The position numbers were made by a program, and so were the translations under genes. DNA of 13,779 nucleotides from Bacteroidales bacterium (lineage in GTDB: Bacteria > Bacteroidota > Bacteroidia > Bacteroidales > Paludibacteraceae): NCBI GenBank assembly GCA_900769035.1, contig CAAGFD010000204.1, positions 1-13,779 on the forward strand, in the 5' to 3' direction. Below are positions 12,615-13,779 of the stretch, piece by piece (within the stretch, counting starts at the first letter, position 1; each line of letters starts with the position of its first letter). A model generated the notes under the pieces. That model saw only the letters and a list, made by a program, of their open reading frames with translations, ran no database searches and was not told where the DNA came from.

Positions 12615-13779
12615 TTATAGGTTGTTTATCGCTTTTGCTTTTTCAATAAAGTAGTTGTTACTACTATTTAATAATGAATATTTATAATTACTCCATTGTG
12701 CCGCTTCGTCTTTTATTTCCATATCTTCGCCCGTGTCGTTTGCAATGTAGTCTTTAATTCTATTTTGCCATTCACGTATGCGTGCAGAGGAATTATTATA
12801 ATCCATTAATCCATTTTCAGGTACAACTATTTTTTTAAGTTCATCTATGAACATTTGTTTGTACTGCGGTGTTTTGATAACTCTTTGCATCAATTTTCCC
12901 ATTGTGCCCCATTCTGTAGGGTTTTGTTTAGCAGGGTCGTAACAGTTGCTTGTGCCTAATGTGTTATCATAGTCGTATGGTAAAAAGAAGACTTTATAAT
13001 TTTCCGGGTCTGTAGAGTTGAAGTAGAGGTAGTAATTATTACCATTATTCCAATGGTCATCCCACATACCTAAGGCTACACTAACAGCATACGTTTTTAT
13101 AAATAACTGTACATCACATATTTGAGAGAACCATTCTGCAAATTCATCTCCGTTATCTTTAGAGTTTAAAGTGCGGATAAAATGTTGTAATTGTGCTTTG
13201 GCTAAATCGAATCCTACTTCCGTTTCTTTTAATTCATAAGTATATTCGTGGAGATTATCATCTTCTCCCATGTTTGCATTTTCGTTACGTAGGTCTGCCG
13301 GTCCATTTGATGTATATGTGCATTTCCATAAATTACCATCTGCATTTTCGAATTTATCAATCTTACGCTCAATATATTTATTATCGTAAGGCTCAATCAT
13401 GGAGTATACCCCATAATATGCTGGTTTCGGGTCTCCTTCTACTTCTATCCATAAGCGTGAATAGCATATTTCGGCTGCTGTCCATACTCCGGCTCTATGA
13501 AATAGGTCGTATGAGAATACTTCTCTTACGTATGTTGGGTCGTTATTAAACCATTTGAGATTTATCTTGCGAATACCTCCGATTTCATGATTATTATCTT
13601 TTTCGTATTTTCTAAAGTTCAATCCGAAATGACAATGTTGCCAATCGGCTTGACCTCCTCCTACATGAGTACCGCTTCCATTTTCAGGTCGTCTTCTGGA
13701 TGTATTGCCTCTTAATCGTACTCCTGAATTATTAATATTAAAAACATCATCGCCTTTTTTGAATGTAACGTCGCAATGA
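12615..13779 (-). CDS. CotH-family protein, C-terminal part (N-terminus beyond window)
   Basis: The frame stays open to the window edge, so 387 residues are visible and the start is missing. The TTG at 13622-13620 is an internal leucine, since family sequence continues upstream of it. In visible numbering: GVRLRGNTSR (19-28), IRKINLKWFNND (69-80), YGVYSMIEPYDNKY (122-135), then the kinase-like core DDHWNNGNNYYLYF (240-253) and FFLPYDYDNTLG (264-275). The last matches the CotH motif whose two Asp residues coordinate metal and nucleotide in the atypical protein kinases of spore coats. Bacteroidota do not form spores; here such proteins are often surface or secreted proteins, but the signal sequence would be outside the window. 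No further domain follows the CotH region. Enzymatic activity in this context is unproven. A hairpin terminator follows. Confidence 0.85.
   Translation of the reverse strand, partial: HCDVTFKKGDDVFNINNSGVRLRGNTSRRRPENGSGTHVGGGQADWQHCHFGLNFRKYEKDNNHEIGGIRKINLKWFNNDPTYVREVFSYDLFHRAGVWTAAEICYSRLWIEVEGDPKPAYYGVYSMIEPYDNKYIERKIDKFENADGNLWKCTYTSNGPADLRNENANMGEDDNLHEYTYELKETEVGFDLAKAQLQHFIRTLNSKDNGDEFAEWFSQICDVQLFIKTYAVSVALGMWDDHWNNGNNYYLYFNSTDPENYKVFFLPYDYDNTLGTSNCYDPAKQNPTEWGTMGKLMQRVIKTPQYKQMFIDELKKIVVPENGLMDYNNSSARIREWQNRIKDYIANDTGEDMEIKDEAAQWSNYKYSLLNSSNNYFIEKAKAINNL

Noticed and set aside
13620..13622. TTG as the start codon of the CotH-family gene
   Set aside because: The frame continues without a stop to the window edge and encodes clear CotH family sequence (VRLRGNTSR) upstream, so this TTG is an internal leucine.
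1..13779. Mobile-element, tRNA, rRNA or CRISPR content
   Set aside because: I found no transposase or integrase, no terminal repeats, no tRNA-like cloverleaf and no regularly spaced repeats. The strong hairpins are explained as terminators between genes.

Overview
The window looks like the chromosome of an anaerobic member of the Bacteroidota, probably order Bacteroidales. Three things point that way. The DNA is AT-rich. Start codons almost never have a Shine-Dalgarno sequence in front of them. Several intergenic regions carry the Bacteroidales -7 promoter element TAnnTTTG (perfect copies at 9-16, 4216-4223, 4291-4298, 9628-9635 and 12524-12531). Rubrerythrin, a DUF4932 secreted protein and a CotH-family protein fit an anaerobic, probably host-associated Bacteroidales. 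I cannot name a genus.

Layout. 197-921 (+): rubrerythrin and a 57-residue protein with only the rubrerythrin-type rubredoxin fold; together a peroxide/oxygen defence pair. 959-4195 (-): a tight five-gene housekeeping operon, read from a promoter at about 4216-4244, in the order nitroreductase, DUF2461 protein, histidine phosphatase, ProXp-ala-type tRNA-editing deacylase, MnmD-type tRNA methyltransferase. It meets the rubrerythrin operon at a shared two-way terminator (933-960). 4396-8896 (+): a two-gene operon read divergently from its own promoter (4268-4298). 8952-9395 (-): an Hsp20 small heat-shock protein. 9697-10788 (+): a secreted DUF4932 protein with an HExxH metalloprotease motif. 10915-12484 (-): proC and, downstream, a GNAT acetyltransferase with a C-terminal zinc ribbon. 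12615-13779 (-): the C-terminal part of a CotH-family protein whose N-terminus lies beyond the window.

The most interesting part is the two-gene operon at 4396-8896. Its first gene encodes a 901-residue STAND-type NTPase: an N-terminal DUF4062 (TEP1/NPHP3/NWD-like) domain, a P-loop NTPase module and a winged-helix-like segment. Ten bases later comes a 594-residue membrane protein that I read as a CASTOR/POLLUX-like cation channel: two membrane helices around a pore loop, tandem RCK/TrkA-N Rossmann domains, and a C-terminal RyR domain. An NLR-like sensor ATPase paired with a ligand-gated channel suggests a sensor-effector conflict system, perhaps anti-phage, in which the NTPase opens the channel directly or through a nucleotide signal. 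This is inference from domain content and gene order. The operon sits as a self-contained cassette between housekeeping genes, with its own promoter and terminator. I see no integrase, transposase, tRNA gene, CRISPR array or flanking direct repeat.
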